Below are positions 34,885 to 42,852 of a stretch of 64,000 nt of DNA, piece by piece. The notes beneath the pieces are model-generated. The model was not told the DNA's origin and did no database searches. It saw nothing but the letters and a program-made list of their open reading frames with translations. The stretch's first letter is position 1. Each line of letters begins with the position of its first letter. Made by a program: the position numbers and the translations under genes. Source of the DNA: Herbinix hemicellulosilytica. GTDB taxonomy: Bacteria > Bacillota > Clostridia > Lachnospirales > Lachnospiraceae. The DNA lies in assembly GCF_002904165.1 (NCBI RefSeq), contig NZ_CVTD020000010.1, positions 186,001-250,000 of the forward strand, read 5' to 3'.

Positions 34885-35985
34885 TCAGATGATGTAATCA
34901 TAGAAGCTGTTTTCTTCCCTGTCATAATCGGAAGGTGATTTTCCTATCACTTTTTTAAAAATCTGATTAAAGTAATTTACGTCTTTATAGCCAAGCTTAT
35001 AGGCTATGTCTATTATGGGAAGGTCGGTATAAGTAAGCAAATATTCCGCCCTTTTTAATTTAACCAAAGTAATAAGTTTAGAATACCTGATGCTTGATTT
35101 TTTGCTAAACAGATTGCTTAGGTACGAATGGTTAATATAAAACTTTTTAGCTATGGAAGTCAGCTTTAGATCTTCTTCAGGGTGCTGCAATATGTACAAA
35201 TGGATCTTTTTTAAGGTTTCATCCTTAAAATCCGGGTTGAGCTGGCAATACAGCTGAAACAAGCCGGTAAACTTTCTCTGATAATAATCAACATAATTAT
35301 TGGTATCATGCAAAACCAAATAGTCTAGCCTTTTATGAAAATTCTGAGAAATATACAAAGACAACCATTCGTGTTTTGAAAATATAGCTTCAACAATAAC
35401 AGCAAAAAGCCGGCTTAACAGGATGTCATGGGATTGAGCCAAAACTGATGATTTACATAAAGAAATCATAACTTTTCGAAACATTTCAAGGACAGTTTCG
35501 TCTTTGCGGGAAAATTTGCTTAACAGTTTTGCAATCTGTCCCTTAGTCAATAAAGAATTAAACTCCGTGCTAAGTGTAGAAGCAGAAGCCTGTAATCTTT
35601 TTTGTCTTTTTAATCTCTCGGCCGCCCGTTCAAATAATGCCTGCATATTTTCCTTGCTTACAGGCTTGGGCAGATAATCAAAGGCTCCATATATAAAACT
35701 TTCTCTTGCATAAGAGAAAGATACGATGTCACTGACAAACACAAAAAGAGGTTCTTCATTTTCCCTGTGAATTAGCTTCAGCAATTGTAATCCGTCATAA
35801 ATAGAAAGATTTATTTCTGTCAGAACAAGGTCATACTTTTTAGTTTTTAAGAGGGTGAGCGCTTCTTCGCCGTTGGTTGCCGTATCCGTACAGACAAACC
35901 CGTCCGGCCCCTTTCCCCAGACAGGAAGGTTTAGCAAGGCTTTTAAGGCAAATTCCTGCGGCTCGACAATCAAGACCTTGTACAT
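34885..35985 (-). CDS. AraC-type (YesN-like) response regulator with degenerate receiver
   Basis: Regulator of 366 residues on the minus strand. The receiver domain (1-120) has the final Lys in YLPKPV, but the acidic pocket reads VEPQE instead of VDDE, and the phosphoacceptor Asp is Glu57 (VLTEINLSIYDG). The C-terminal about 100 residues hold the two AraC HTH motifs (LTSIAKKFYINHSYLSNLF, IIDIAYKLGYKDVNYFNQIFKK). No kinase gene lies near. Loss of the Asp suggests it acts without phosphorylation, or as if phosphorylated. It lies between the two promoters sharing the TTACAAAGTTTGGAA element. Start at ATG 35985, set by AGGGGTGG. Confidence 0.88.
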   Translation of the reverse strand: MYKVLIVEPQEFALKALLNLPVWGKGPDGFVCTDTATNGEEALTLLKTKKYDLVLTEINLSIYDGLQLLKLIHRENEEPLFVFVSDIVSFSYARESFIYGAFDYLPKPVSKENMQALFERAAERLKRQKRLQASASTLSTEFNSLLTKGQIAKLLSKFSRKDETVLEMFRKVMISLCKSSVLAQSHDILLSRLFAVIVEAIFSKHEWLSLYISQNFHKRLDYLVLHDTNNYVDYYQRKFTGLFQLYCQLNPDFKDETLKKIHLYILQHPEEDLKLTSIAKKFYINHSYLSNLFSKKSSIRYSKLITLVKLKRAEYLLTYTDLPIIDIAYKLGYKDVNYFNQIFKKVIGKSPSDYDREENSFYDYII

Positions 35986-36150
35986 CAAGCATCCACCCCT
36001 CGTTATTTTATGATGATATTTTAACATATAGAATTGGAAATCATATATATAGATTTCTATTTTATAACAAGCTAAGCATAAATCAATGGATTTTTCTTAG
36101 AAGAAATAAGAAAATATTTGGCTTTTAACCAAATTTATTAATTACTCTAA

Positions 36151-36184
36151 AAAAAGTTTGTTAACTAACTTACAAAGTTTGGAA
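36151..36184 (+). promoter_or_regulatory. putative activator site upstream of the nitrogenase-like operon
   Basis: TTACAAAGTTTGGAA at 36170-36184, identical to 31279-31293 and again 15 bases before TTGACT. A partial repeat AAAAAGTTTG begins at 36151, 21 bases before ACAAAGTTTG at 36172, giving a two-turn direct repeat. Confidence 0.7.
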
Positions 36185-36199
36185 TTATGACCGAAGCAA

Positions 36200-36227
36200 T
36201 TGACTGATACAGTATGAAGCGTAAATA
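36200..36227 (+). promoter_or_regulatory. promoter of the nitrogenase-like operon
   Basis: TTGACT (36200-36205), 16-base spacer, TAAATA (36222-36227). The -10 is weak, as expected for an activator-dependent promoter. The leader to the PPOX-like fragment is short. Confidence 0.6.
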
Positions 36228-36264
36228 TAAATATAATTTAAAATTTTAAGAAAAGAGGTTGAAA

Positions 36265-36452
36265 ATGGCATTAACAAGGAAACAAATAGAAGACTACATA
36301 AAAAGCACAAAGAAATCCTTCTTGCAACAGTTACCTGTGATAACACACCGGAAATCCGTATCCTGGGAGCGATTGCCACTGAAGGATTAATACTATATTT
36401 TTCTACGTTGGAAAATACGAAAAAAGTAGAGCAAATAACCAATAATCTATAA
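36265..36452 (+). pseudogene. frameshifted N-terminal fragment of a PPOX-like flavin-binding protein
   Basis: ATG 36265, preceded by AGAGG, opens MALTRKQIEDYIK; reading then leaves frame at the AAAAA run (36300-36304). In the shifted frame it continues HKEILLATVTCDNTPEIR, GAIATEGLILYFST and NTKKVEQI to a stop at 36450. These are the first strands of the pyridoxamine-5'-phosphate-oxidase-like fold. One added A would restore a 62-residue frame, still under half the usual 130 or more residues, so the C-terminal half is missing too. It lies between the promoter and the nitrogenase-like genes. Either a decayed first gene of the operon, or a frameshift error on top of a real truncation. Confidence 0.65.
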
Positions 36453-36477
36453 TTAAAAATAAAAGGAGGAAAAGGAT

Positions 36478-37812
36478 TTGAGTGATTTTATAGAACGTTC
36501 AAAATTTTCATGTGCCTTGGGCGGTGCTATTACCACAATAACTGCCATACCAAAGGCAATACCTATTGTTCATGCTTCAGGCGGCTGTGCGGCAGCACTT
36601 TCCAACACATATAATCTGTCTTCAGGCTACAGGGGAACAGGATATTGCGGCGGAAATATGATTCCTACTTCAAATATTACCCAAAGCCATATTGTATTTG
36701 GCGGAGAGGAAAAACTTGCGGGACAGATAGAATCTACAATCAGATATATAAAAGGCGATTTATATATCGTAGTAACAGGATGTCAGACGGAACTGATAGG
36801 CGATGATGCGGTAGGTGTAGCTTTAAAATACAGGGAAAATAATGTTATAGGAGTAAGCACTCCGGGCTTTAAGGGCAATACCTTGCGGGGATATGACGAA
36901 GTATTATGTACCTTAATAAAAGAGGTAGTTGAAAAAACGGATGAGAAAGAAGAAAAAACAATAAATCTTATTGGAATAGTACCTGGACATGACGTATTTT
37001 TTAAAGGTAACATTGAACATTTGACAGATCTATTAAAAAGAATTGGTATCAGGGCAAATACCTTTTTCGGTGACGGAGAAAGTATTGAAAAGATAAAAAC
37101 CTACGGCAGAGCCAAACTTACGGTAGTCCTGTCAGAAACCGCAGGACAGCTTGCGGCAAAGGCTTTTGAGAATGTACATAAGATACCTTACATTACTACG
37201 GACCTGCCTATCGGCCCAAAAGCAACGGAAAAATTCTTAAAACTTATCGGAGAAGCTTTGGGAATTGAAAAAGAGATTATAGACCGGGTGGTGAAAGATG
37301 AAAAAAAGTATTTTTATTCTTATCTTGAAAGAATAGTGGATGCCGCATCCGATCTTGATTTCCAAAGGTATGCAGTCATAGTTGCAGACAGTTATTATGC
37401 ATATCCTTTAACAGAGTTTGTGTCGGAAGAATTGGGATGGATACCTTATTTTGTGGCTGTTAATGATATTGAAGATGATAAGCTGCAGGAAGAATATAAA
37501 AATAAGTTTGACAGACTTACTTCTTATACAAAACCGGAAATTTTATTTGAAAGTAAATCAGGATTAATTGAAAAGAAGCTCGATTTAATTTTTAAAGAGC
37601 AGACGGACTCAAAATACCATGATCGGCCGGAACCGATGTTTATTATAGGAAGTGTTGTGGAAAGGGGCCTGGCAAAGAAATACGGGACAGGGTTTTTGTC
37701 AGTAGCTTTTCCAGTAAGTAACAGGGTTGTACTTAATAAAGGATATGCAGGCTTTAGAGGAGCTTTGACATTGACAGAGGATTTATTATCCGAACTTGTA
37801 AGTGCCAGGTAG
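36478..37812 (+). CDS. nitrogenase component 1-like protein, NifK-type (beta) subunit
   Basis: Protein of 444 residues in the nitrogenase component 1/oxidoreductase family (PF00148). Three Cys at the P-cluster positions of NifK are visible: Cys12 (KFSCALGGA), Cys37 (ASGGCAAAL) and Cys102 (VTGCQTELIGDD), and the segment STPGFKGNTLRGYDEVL matches NifK HTPSFVGS.. . It is shorter than NifK (about 520) and lacks its N-terminal extension. It should pair with the NifD-like protein encoded 20 bases downstream. Start TTG 36478, with GGAGG 8 bases upstream. No NifH, NifB, NifE or NifN gene is in the window, so this is not a nitrogen-fixation operon as it stands. Confidence 0.85.
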   Translation: MSDFIERSKFSCALGGAITTITAIPKAIPIVHASGGCAAALSNTYNLSSGYRGTGYCGGNMIPTSNITQSHIVFGGEEKLAGQIESTIRYIKGDLYIVVTGCQTELIGDDAVGVALKYRENNVIGVSTPGFKGNTLRGYDEVLCTLIKEVVEKTDEKEEKTINLIGIVPGHDVFFKGNIEHLTDLLKRIGIRANTFFGDGESIEKIKTYGRAKLTVVLSETAGQLAAKAFENVHKIPYITTDLPIGPKATEKFLKLIGEALGIEKEIIDRVVKDEKKYFYSYLERIVDAASDLDFQRYAVIVADSYYAYPLTEFVSEELGWIPYFVAVNDIEDDKLQEEYKNKFDRLTSYTKPEILFESKSGLIEKKLDLIFKEQTDSKYHDRPEPMFIIGSVVERGLAKKYGTGFLSVAFPVSNRVVLNKGYAGFRGALTLTEDLLSELVSAR

Positions 37813-37832
37813 ATTAGAAAGGGTGGTTAAGT

Positions 37833-39362
37833 ATGGCAAATTTATTGACAGGGGATTTAAAATATGATTACTTGTCTGTAGACGAACCTCCTGTAAGGGA
37901 TGAGAGAATAGGCGGTTGTACCGCATATTTCGGTTGCTGCTCAGGACTAAAGGAGGATTTCAGAAAGGGATGTGCCCAGGCTTTAAACAGAAAGTTTTCG
38001 CAAAGCGGCGGATGTCAACTAATGCTTGCTATGGGTATAATTAATACCATTTCAAATATTGTTACTATCATTCATTCGCCTTTGGGCTGCTGCTCAAACC
38101 TTGCGGGTATGGCAGGAGTAAGAAATATAAGCCGTGCTTCAAGAGGACTTAAGACGGAAAACCAGACTTTTATTCATACCAATCTGGATGAACTTGATGT
38201 TGTTAACGGAGGTATAGAAAAGTTAAGACGGGCAATCCTTTATGCAGATAAAGAGTATCAGCCGGAAGTAATAGCAATAATGAACGGCTGTGTTCCCGGG
38301 GTTATAGGCGATGATGTCGACGGCCTTGTAAGGGAATTGCAACCTAAAGTATCTGCAAGACTTGTACCGGTTCATTGTGAGGGCTTTAAAAGCCGTTTTG
38401 TTTCCTCAGGATATGATGCGGCCAATCACGGCATCTTAAAATACCTTATCCGTGAACCGAAAGATACTGATGAATCTGGTACAGAAACCGAATATGAAAG
38501 CAAGGAACGTATCAGTAAGACCGTAAATATTTTTAACGTAGGTTCAAACAGCCATAAAGATGAACTGGAATTATCAAGACTGATTAAAAAGTTGGGCCTG
38601 ATTCCAAGAATTGTCCCGCTTCATGCTTCAGTTTATGATCTGGACCGTCTGGGAGAGGCTGCGCTTAATGTAAGCATATGCGCAACTCATGATGATTACA
38701 TGCTTGGGCATTTAAAGGAAAGATACGGAACGGAGTATGTTCTGGATGTGCTGCCTATAGGAATAAATTGTACCAACAGGTGGCTACGTAAGATTGCCGG
38801 ACATTTTCATTTGGAAAAAGAAGTAGAAGAATTAATAGAAGAGGAAACCAGGGAGTTAATTAAAGCCATAGAACCGTTTGTTAAAGTATTAAAAGGCAAG
38901 AGAGCTTTTGTAGGCGGCGGTGAAACCAGAATACTTACGACGGCAGATTTTTACCGCAGCATCGGCATGGAGATTGTGGGAATAAAATCCCACAATTTAG
39001 ACAGATTTGTCCAGTATCTGCTTGATGAAATTGATAACCCGCATCTTCCGGTTGAAGTTGCCGCAGGCCAACCGGCAGAGGAACTTAATTTGCTAAAGCG
39101 CCTGAAACCTGATATTTATATCGGCCATATCGGCGCCAACGGATGGGTAACCAAGCTTGGTATACCAAACATTCCGTTGTTTGGAACCACCATTAACTAT
39201 ATGGGTTATTCAGGAGCTTATGAACTGGCAAGAAGGGCAGCAAGGGCCCTGAAAAATACCATTTTTTCAAAAAATATAAGTCAAAATACCGAACTTCCTT
39301 TGTCGGATGAATGGATGCAAACATACCCTAAAAAGAATATAGTAAGAGGAGCATTGTTCTGA
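37833..39362 (+). CDS. nitrogenase component 1-like protein, NifD-type (alpha) subunit
   Basis: Protein of 509 residues, PF00148 family. P-cluster-type Cys: Cys61 (SGGCQL), Cys86 (HSPLGCC) and Cys153 (NGCVPGVIGDD); PVHCEGF (179-185) equals NifD PVRCEGF. Cys283 in NVSICATHDDYMLGHLKERYG lines up with the NifD cofactor ligand Cys275. Where NifD has the cofactor His442 in HSWDYSG, this protein reads NYMGYSG (Asn455). An N-terminal Cys-rich stretch (Cys29, 35, 36, 47) is extra. This points to a two-cluster enzyme with a complex metal centre rather than a chlorophyllide- or F430-type reductase, which lack the cofactor Cys. ATG 37833 follows AGAAAGGGTGG. Alignment is by eye. Confidence 0.85.
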   Translation: MANLLTGDLKYDYLSVDEPPVRDERIGGCTAYFGCCSGLKEDFRKGCAQALNRKFSQSGGCQLMLAMGIINTISNIVTIIHSPLGCCSNLAGMAGVRNISRASRGLKTENQTFIHTNLDELDVVNGGIEKLRRAILYADKEYQPEVIAIMNGCVPGVIGDDVDGLVRELQPKVSARLVPVHCEGFKSRFVSSGYDAANHGILKYLIREPKDTDESGTETEYESKERISKTVNIFNVGSNSHKDELELSRLIKKLGLIPRIVPLHASVYDLDRLGEAALNVSICATHDDYMLGHLKERYGTEYVLDVLPIGINCTNRWLRKIAGHFHLEKEVEELIEEETRELIKAIEPFVKVLKGKRAFVGGGETRILTTADFYRSIGMEIVGIKSHNLDRFVQYLLDEIDNPHLPVEVAAGQPAEELNLLKRLKPDIYIGHIGANGWVTKLGIPNIPLFGTTINYMGYSGAYELARRAARALKNTIFSKNISQNTELPLSDEWMQTYPKKNIVRGALF

Positions 39363-39414
39363 TTTATGTTTTAATTTTAATAAAAATTTTCCGCTATCAT
39401 GCAAATATATTCTA

Positions 39415-39443
39415 TTGACCGAAAAATATTTATTTTGTATAGT
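39415..39443 (+). promoter_or_regulatory. sigma-A promoter of the cysteine synthase gene
   Basis: TTGACC (39415-39420), 17-base spacer, TATAGT (39438-39443), 60 bases before the ATG. The TTACAAAGTTTGGAA element is not present here, so cysK may be transcribed independently of the regulon or by read-through. Confidence 0.7.
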
Positions 39444-39503
39444 TCAAGAAAAGTTTAGTTTTAAACTTATAGATGGATTTAATTAATCTTTCGGAGGAAA
39501 GCT

Positions 39504-40436
39504 ATGGCAAATGTAAAAACAAGTATTCTGCAATTAATTGGAAAAACCCCGCTATTGGAAGTTGTAAACTATGAAAAATTTTATAATTTGAAAGCCAAAA
39601 TTATTGTAAAACTGGAATATTTTAATCCGGCGGGAAGCGTTAAAGACAGAATTGCATTTGCCATGGTAGAGGATGCTGAAAAAAGAGGAATTCTAAAGCC
39701 GGGAGCCACCCTGATTGAACCGACAAGCGGAAATACAGGCATAGGTATTGCAGCAGTAGCAGCCGCCAGGCAATATCGGGCTATACTGGTAATGCCTGAA
39801 ACTATGAGTATTGAAAGAAGAAAAATCCTTCGGGCTTATGGGGCGGAGCTTGTTCTAACAGACGGTAAAAAAGGCATGAAAGGGGCCATAGAAAAAGCTT
39901 ATGAGCTTAACAGGGAAATTGAGGGTTCGTATATTTTAAGCCAGTTTACCAATCCTGCCAATCCGGATATCCACAGGAGAACAACAGGAGTGGAGATATG
40001 GGAAGATACGGACGGGAAAGTTGATATTTTTGTCGCGGGTGTGGGGACCGGAGGAACTATAACAGGCGCAGGTGAATACTTAAAATCAAAAAATCCTGAT
40101 ATAAAAGTGGTGGCGGTAGAGCCTGCTTCTTCACCGGTTTTGTCAAAAGGATATGCGGGTAGCCATAAAATACAGGGTATAGGTGCGGGATTCATTCCGG
40201 AAATTCTAAATACAAGTATTTACGATGAAATTATTACGGTAAACGATGAAGAAGCATATAAAGCAAGCCGTGTAATCGCCGTAACAGAAGGAATACTTGT
40301 CGGTATATCATCCGGTGCAGCCCTTCATGCCGCAACAAAGCTGGCAAATAAAGAAGAAAACGAAGGAAAAACTATAGTAGCCATTCTTCCCGATAAAGGT
40401 GAGAGGTATTTGACTACGGAATTATTTTGGGGATAA
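39504..40436 (+). CDS. cysK: cysteine synthase (O-acetylserine sulfhydrylase)
   Basis: PLP enzyme of 310 residues that makes cysteine from O-acetylserine and sulfide. The PLP Lys is in NPAGSVKDRIAF, the substrate loop is TSGNTGIG, the glycine-rich phosphate site is VGTGGTITGAGEYLK, and the C-terminal SSGAALHAA is conserved. Length is normal. TCGGAGGAAAG precedes the ATG. Placed just after the nitrogenase-like genes, it suggests that the reductase delivers sulfide, in contrast to the methanethiol released by methylthio-alkane reductase. It could also be a general housekeeping copy. Confidence 0.93.
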   Translation: MANVKTSILQLIGKTPLLEVVNYEKFYNLKAKIIVKLEYFNPAGSVKDRIAFAMVEDAEKRGILKPGATLIEPTSGNTGIGIAAVAAARQYRAILVMPETMSIERRKILRAYGAELVLTDGKKGMKGAIEKAYELNREIEGSYILSQFTNPANPDIHRRTTGVEIWEDTDGKVDIFVAGVGTGGTITGAGEYLKSKNPDIKVVAVEPASSPVLSKGYAGSHKIQGIGAGFIPEILNTSIYDEIITVNDEEAYKASRVIAVTEGILVGISSGAALHAATKLANKEENEGKTIVAILPDKGERYLTTELFWG

Positions 40437-40491
40437 TGAATGTAGGGAAATATAGACCATAACCAAATGACAATTTGGTTTTTACATTGGC

Positions 40492-40579
40492 AAAAGAACA
40501 TCTGGTTAATGTTTATGCGTTATTATAGGTTGCAAGAATTAGCCTATGACGCACATAACACTCCAGATGTTCTTTTTTT
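40492..40579 (+). terminator. long structured terminator after cysK
   Basis: The ends AAAAGAACATCTGG and CCAGATGTTCTTTT pair perfectly over 14 bases and are followed by TTT; inside, TTATGCGT pairs with ACGCACATAA and ATAGG with CCTAT, giving a nearly 90-base rod. A smaller hairpin CCAAATGACAATTTGG precedes it (40463-40478). The rest of the 40437-40772 gap has no gene that I can see. Confidence 0.75.
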
Positions 40580-40772
40580 ATGATGGTGTAAATTAAATTT
40601 TTATAAATCCCTTCTAACTTAAACTGGATGAAAGCTCAATTGCTATGAATTGATTATGGTTTATGTTATATAATAGCTTTTGCTTACCGTATATTAAGAT
40701 TGTATAATGGCACAAATTTATAAGTAAATCATATATAAAAAATACAATAAATGATTTATGGAGCTGTGACTA

Positions 40773-41222
40773 TTGAACAGTTTTAATCAAAGCAATCTTT
40801 TAGTTGAATACAGGGACAGCGTAACCCAATATGAACCTTTATATAACAGAAAATATACCCTGACCCATTCCGATCAGACCGGGGAATTATTTCTTACTAT
40901 AGGCAGGGAGTATGCTTATGATAAAGTTGGCTATATGAGGGATGAGGTATTGGCGGAATGGAAAGGGCATGAAGGGTACCCCTATCTATATGTCTATGTA
41001 TATATAAACGGGCAAACAGACCAATCGATATCTGCTAAGCGTAATGAAATTTTTCGGCGTGAGTTGCCTTTGGCACTTAAGGCAATTTACTATGGAGATA
41101 AAAACTTTTTTGATAATTATTTATATTTAAAGAAAGCTCCAATCTGGATCTATTTTGATTCTCAAAATCCACAGTACCTTAGTTTTGAATACTGGGGAAG
41201 TTTCGAACAACTTGGGCTATAA
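40773..41222 (+). CDS. staygreen (SGR) family protein
   Basis: Protein of 149 residues that matches the staygreen family (PF12638) along its length: LVEYRDSVTQYEPLYNRKYTLTHSD, then TGELFLTIGREYAYDK, MRDEVLAEW and APIWIYFDS. Plant staygreen removes Mg from chlorophyll a; bacterial homologues occur in anaerobes without chlorophyll, where the function is unknown. The start is TTG 40773 with GGAGCTG upstream. It is flanked by terminators on both sides, so it is a single-gene unit next to, but not in, the nitrogenase-like regulon. Confidence 0.88.
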   Translation: MNSFNQSNLLVEYRDSVTQYEPLYNRKYTLTHSDQTGELFLTIGREYAYDKVGYMRDEVLAEWKGHEGYPYLYVYVYINGQTDQSISAKRNEIFRRELPLALKAIYYGDKNFFDNYLYLKKAPIWIYFDSQNPQYLSFEYWGSFEQLGL

Positions 41223-41237
41223 ACAGCAGAACTTAGT

Positions 41238-41284
41238 AAGCTGTCGTATTTGTAAAATAAGAAATTGCAAATCGGCAGCTTTTT
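41238..41284 (+). terminator. intrinsic terminator after the staygreen gene
   Basis: AAGCTGTCGTATTTG pairs with CAAATCGGCAGCTT (two mismatches), followed by TTTT. Confidence 0.82.
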
Positions 41285-41436
41285 ATATTTAATCATATGT
41301 TTTTATTTGATATTTTATTGTGATATTCTTCTAAAGCCCTTACTTTCACAATTTATCAATAGGCAACATATCATATCATGATGATATTTTTTGACAGTCT
41401 GTTTTACTGATTGTCATACAGGGGGAATTGCCTTAC

Positions 41437-42852
41437 ATGGAGTTAAGCATAAAAGATGTTCTTGGGATTATATATAAAAGATTAATTTTTATCATAGCAT
41501 GTACCTTTTTTTGTGCCATAATGTCTTATGTCTATAATAAGTTTATTAAGGACCCGGTTTATACTGCTTCAGTTCAATTTTGTGTAAATACCAATGATAA
41601 TTCCTCCGGAAATATTAACGAACTAAATTATGCCCAGAAAGTGGTTTCAACATATGTTAATTTACTTCGGACAAATACATTTTACAGACAGGTTTTGGAG
41701 GCTACAGGCCTAAATTATTCAGTGCAGCAGTTAAAAGCCATGACGCAGATAAGTTCGGTTAACGATACGGAAATTTTTCAAATTACGTTAAGTTCCAATA
41801 GTGCAGATGATGCCTATACTCTTGTTGAAGCTATGCAGAAAATAGCCCCGCAGCTTATCGCAAATATTAAAGAAAATTCAAAAATAAGCGTTGTAGATCC
41901 TGTAGTATACCCTGCAGGGCCGTCGGGACCCAATATATATTTAAATACAATACTGGGGGCAGTGGCAGGTTTAGTTCTTGCCATAGCTATATCGTTCTTT
42001 TGGGAACTGATAGACGTGAAAATTAAAAGCAAGGAAGACCTGACCAAAAGATATCAAATACCAATTCTGGGCGTTATACCTGATTTTGGTGTCAAAATGC
42101 CAAAGAGGTATCTTTTAATGCAAAAACTTCCCTTTAAAAATAGGCTGAATGAAATAATAAAAGATAAAGTTGAATTTAATCAGGTAAAAAATCAAGAAGC
42201 AAATTTCCTTGTTAATGAAGCTTATAAGGCTTTAAGGACCAATTTACTTTATACAATAAGAAAAAACGGTTGTAAAAAAATATTGGTTAACAGCCCGAAT
42301 CCAAGAGACGGAAAGAGTACTACATGTACAAATATTGCCATAGCTCTTGCCAAAACCGGGGCCAGAGTTTTATTGATAGACTGTGATTTAAGAAAAGGAA
42401 GACTTCATGTACCGTTCAACCTAAACAGCACTCCCGGTGTTACTAATCTGCTGTCAGGTATGAATACTGAAAAAGAGACAATACAATACACATCATATAA
42501 TAATCTGCAGATTATCCCATGCGGTTCAATTGCACCAAATCCCACAGAGTTATTATCCAGTATACAGATGGAAGAACTTATTAAGAAGTTGGAACAGAAT
42601 TATGACTATATAATCATTGATACGGCTCCTGTTAATTTGGTTGCCGATGCATTAAGCCTGGCAAAGATGGTGGATGGGGTATTAATGGTAGTCAGGGAAA
42701 AAAGCACTACTTATCCTCATGTCGAAACGGCACTCAACAAGTACGAATTGATTGGCGGCAATATACTCGGCTTTGTATTGAACGGATCTGCGCTAACACA
42801 GGAAAATAAGTCAAAATCAAGCTACTATTATTATCAAAGAAACAATGATTGA
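41437..42852 (+). CDS. chain-length regulator fused to BY-type tyrosine kinase (Wzc-like)
   Basis: Membrane protein of 471 residues. Residues 1-190 are a Wzz domain with two transmembrane helices (about 13-35 and 165-185). A cytoplasmic BY-kinase follows with Walker A SPNPRDGKSTT, Walker A' VLLIDCDLRKG and Walker B YIIIDTAPV. The C-terminus is a Tyr cluster, SSYYYYQRNND (four Tyr at about 463-466), the autophosphorylation tail that controls polymer length. In many Firmicutes these are two proteins (CapA/CapB); here they are one, as in Wzc. ATG 41437 follows GGGGGAA. It opens the capsule cluster and overlaps the phosphatase gene. Confidence 0.9.
   Translation: MELSIKDVLGIIYKRLIFIIACTFFCAIMSYVYNKFIKDPVYTASVQFCVNTNDNSSGNINELNYAQKVVSTYVNLLRTNTFYRQVLEATGLNYSVQQLKAMTQISSVNDTEIFQITLSSNSADDAYTLVEAMQKIAPQLIANIKENSKISVVDPVVYPAGPSGPNIYLNTILGAVAGLVLAIAISFFWELIDVKIKSKEDLTKRYQIPILGVIPDFGVKMPKRYLLMQKLPFKNRLNEIIKDKVEFNQVKNQEANFLVNEAYKALRTNLLYTIRKNGCKKILVNSPNPRDGKSTTCTNIAIALAKTGARVLLIDCDLRKGRLHVPFNLNSTPGVTNLLSGMNTEKETIQYTSYNNLQIIPCGSIAPNPTELLSSIQMEELIKKLEQNYDYIIIDTAPVNLVADALSLAKMVDGVLMVVREKSTTYPHVETALNKYELIGGNILGFVLNGSALTQENKSKSSYYYYQRNND

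Noticed and set aside
36478-39362. Nitrogen-fixation (nifDK) operon
   Set aside because: The proteins keep P-cluster Cys but lack the His442 motif, are flanked by sulfur genes, and no nifH, nifB or nifEN is present.
36478-39362. Coenzyme F430 or (bacterio)chlorophyll reductase
   Set aside because: Those reductases lack the cofactor Cys seen here at 283, and no other cfb or bch genes are present.
39363-39503. T-box or SAM riboswitch before cysK
   Set aside because: No T-box sequence and no riboswitch core; the gap is only 141 bases and holds an ordinary promoter.
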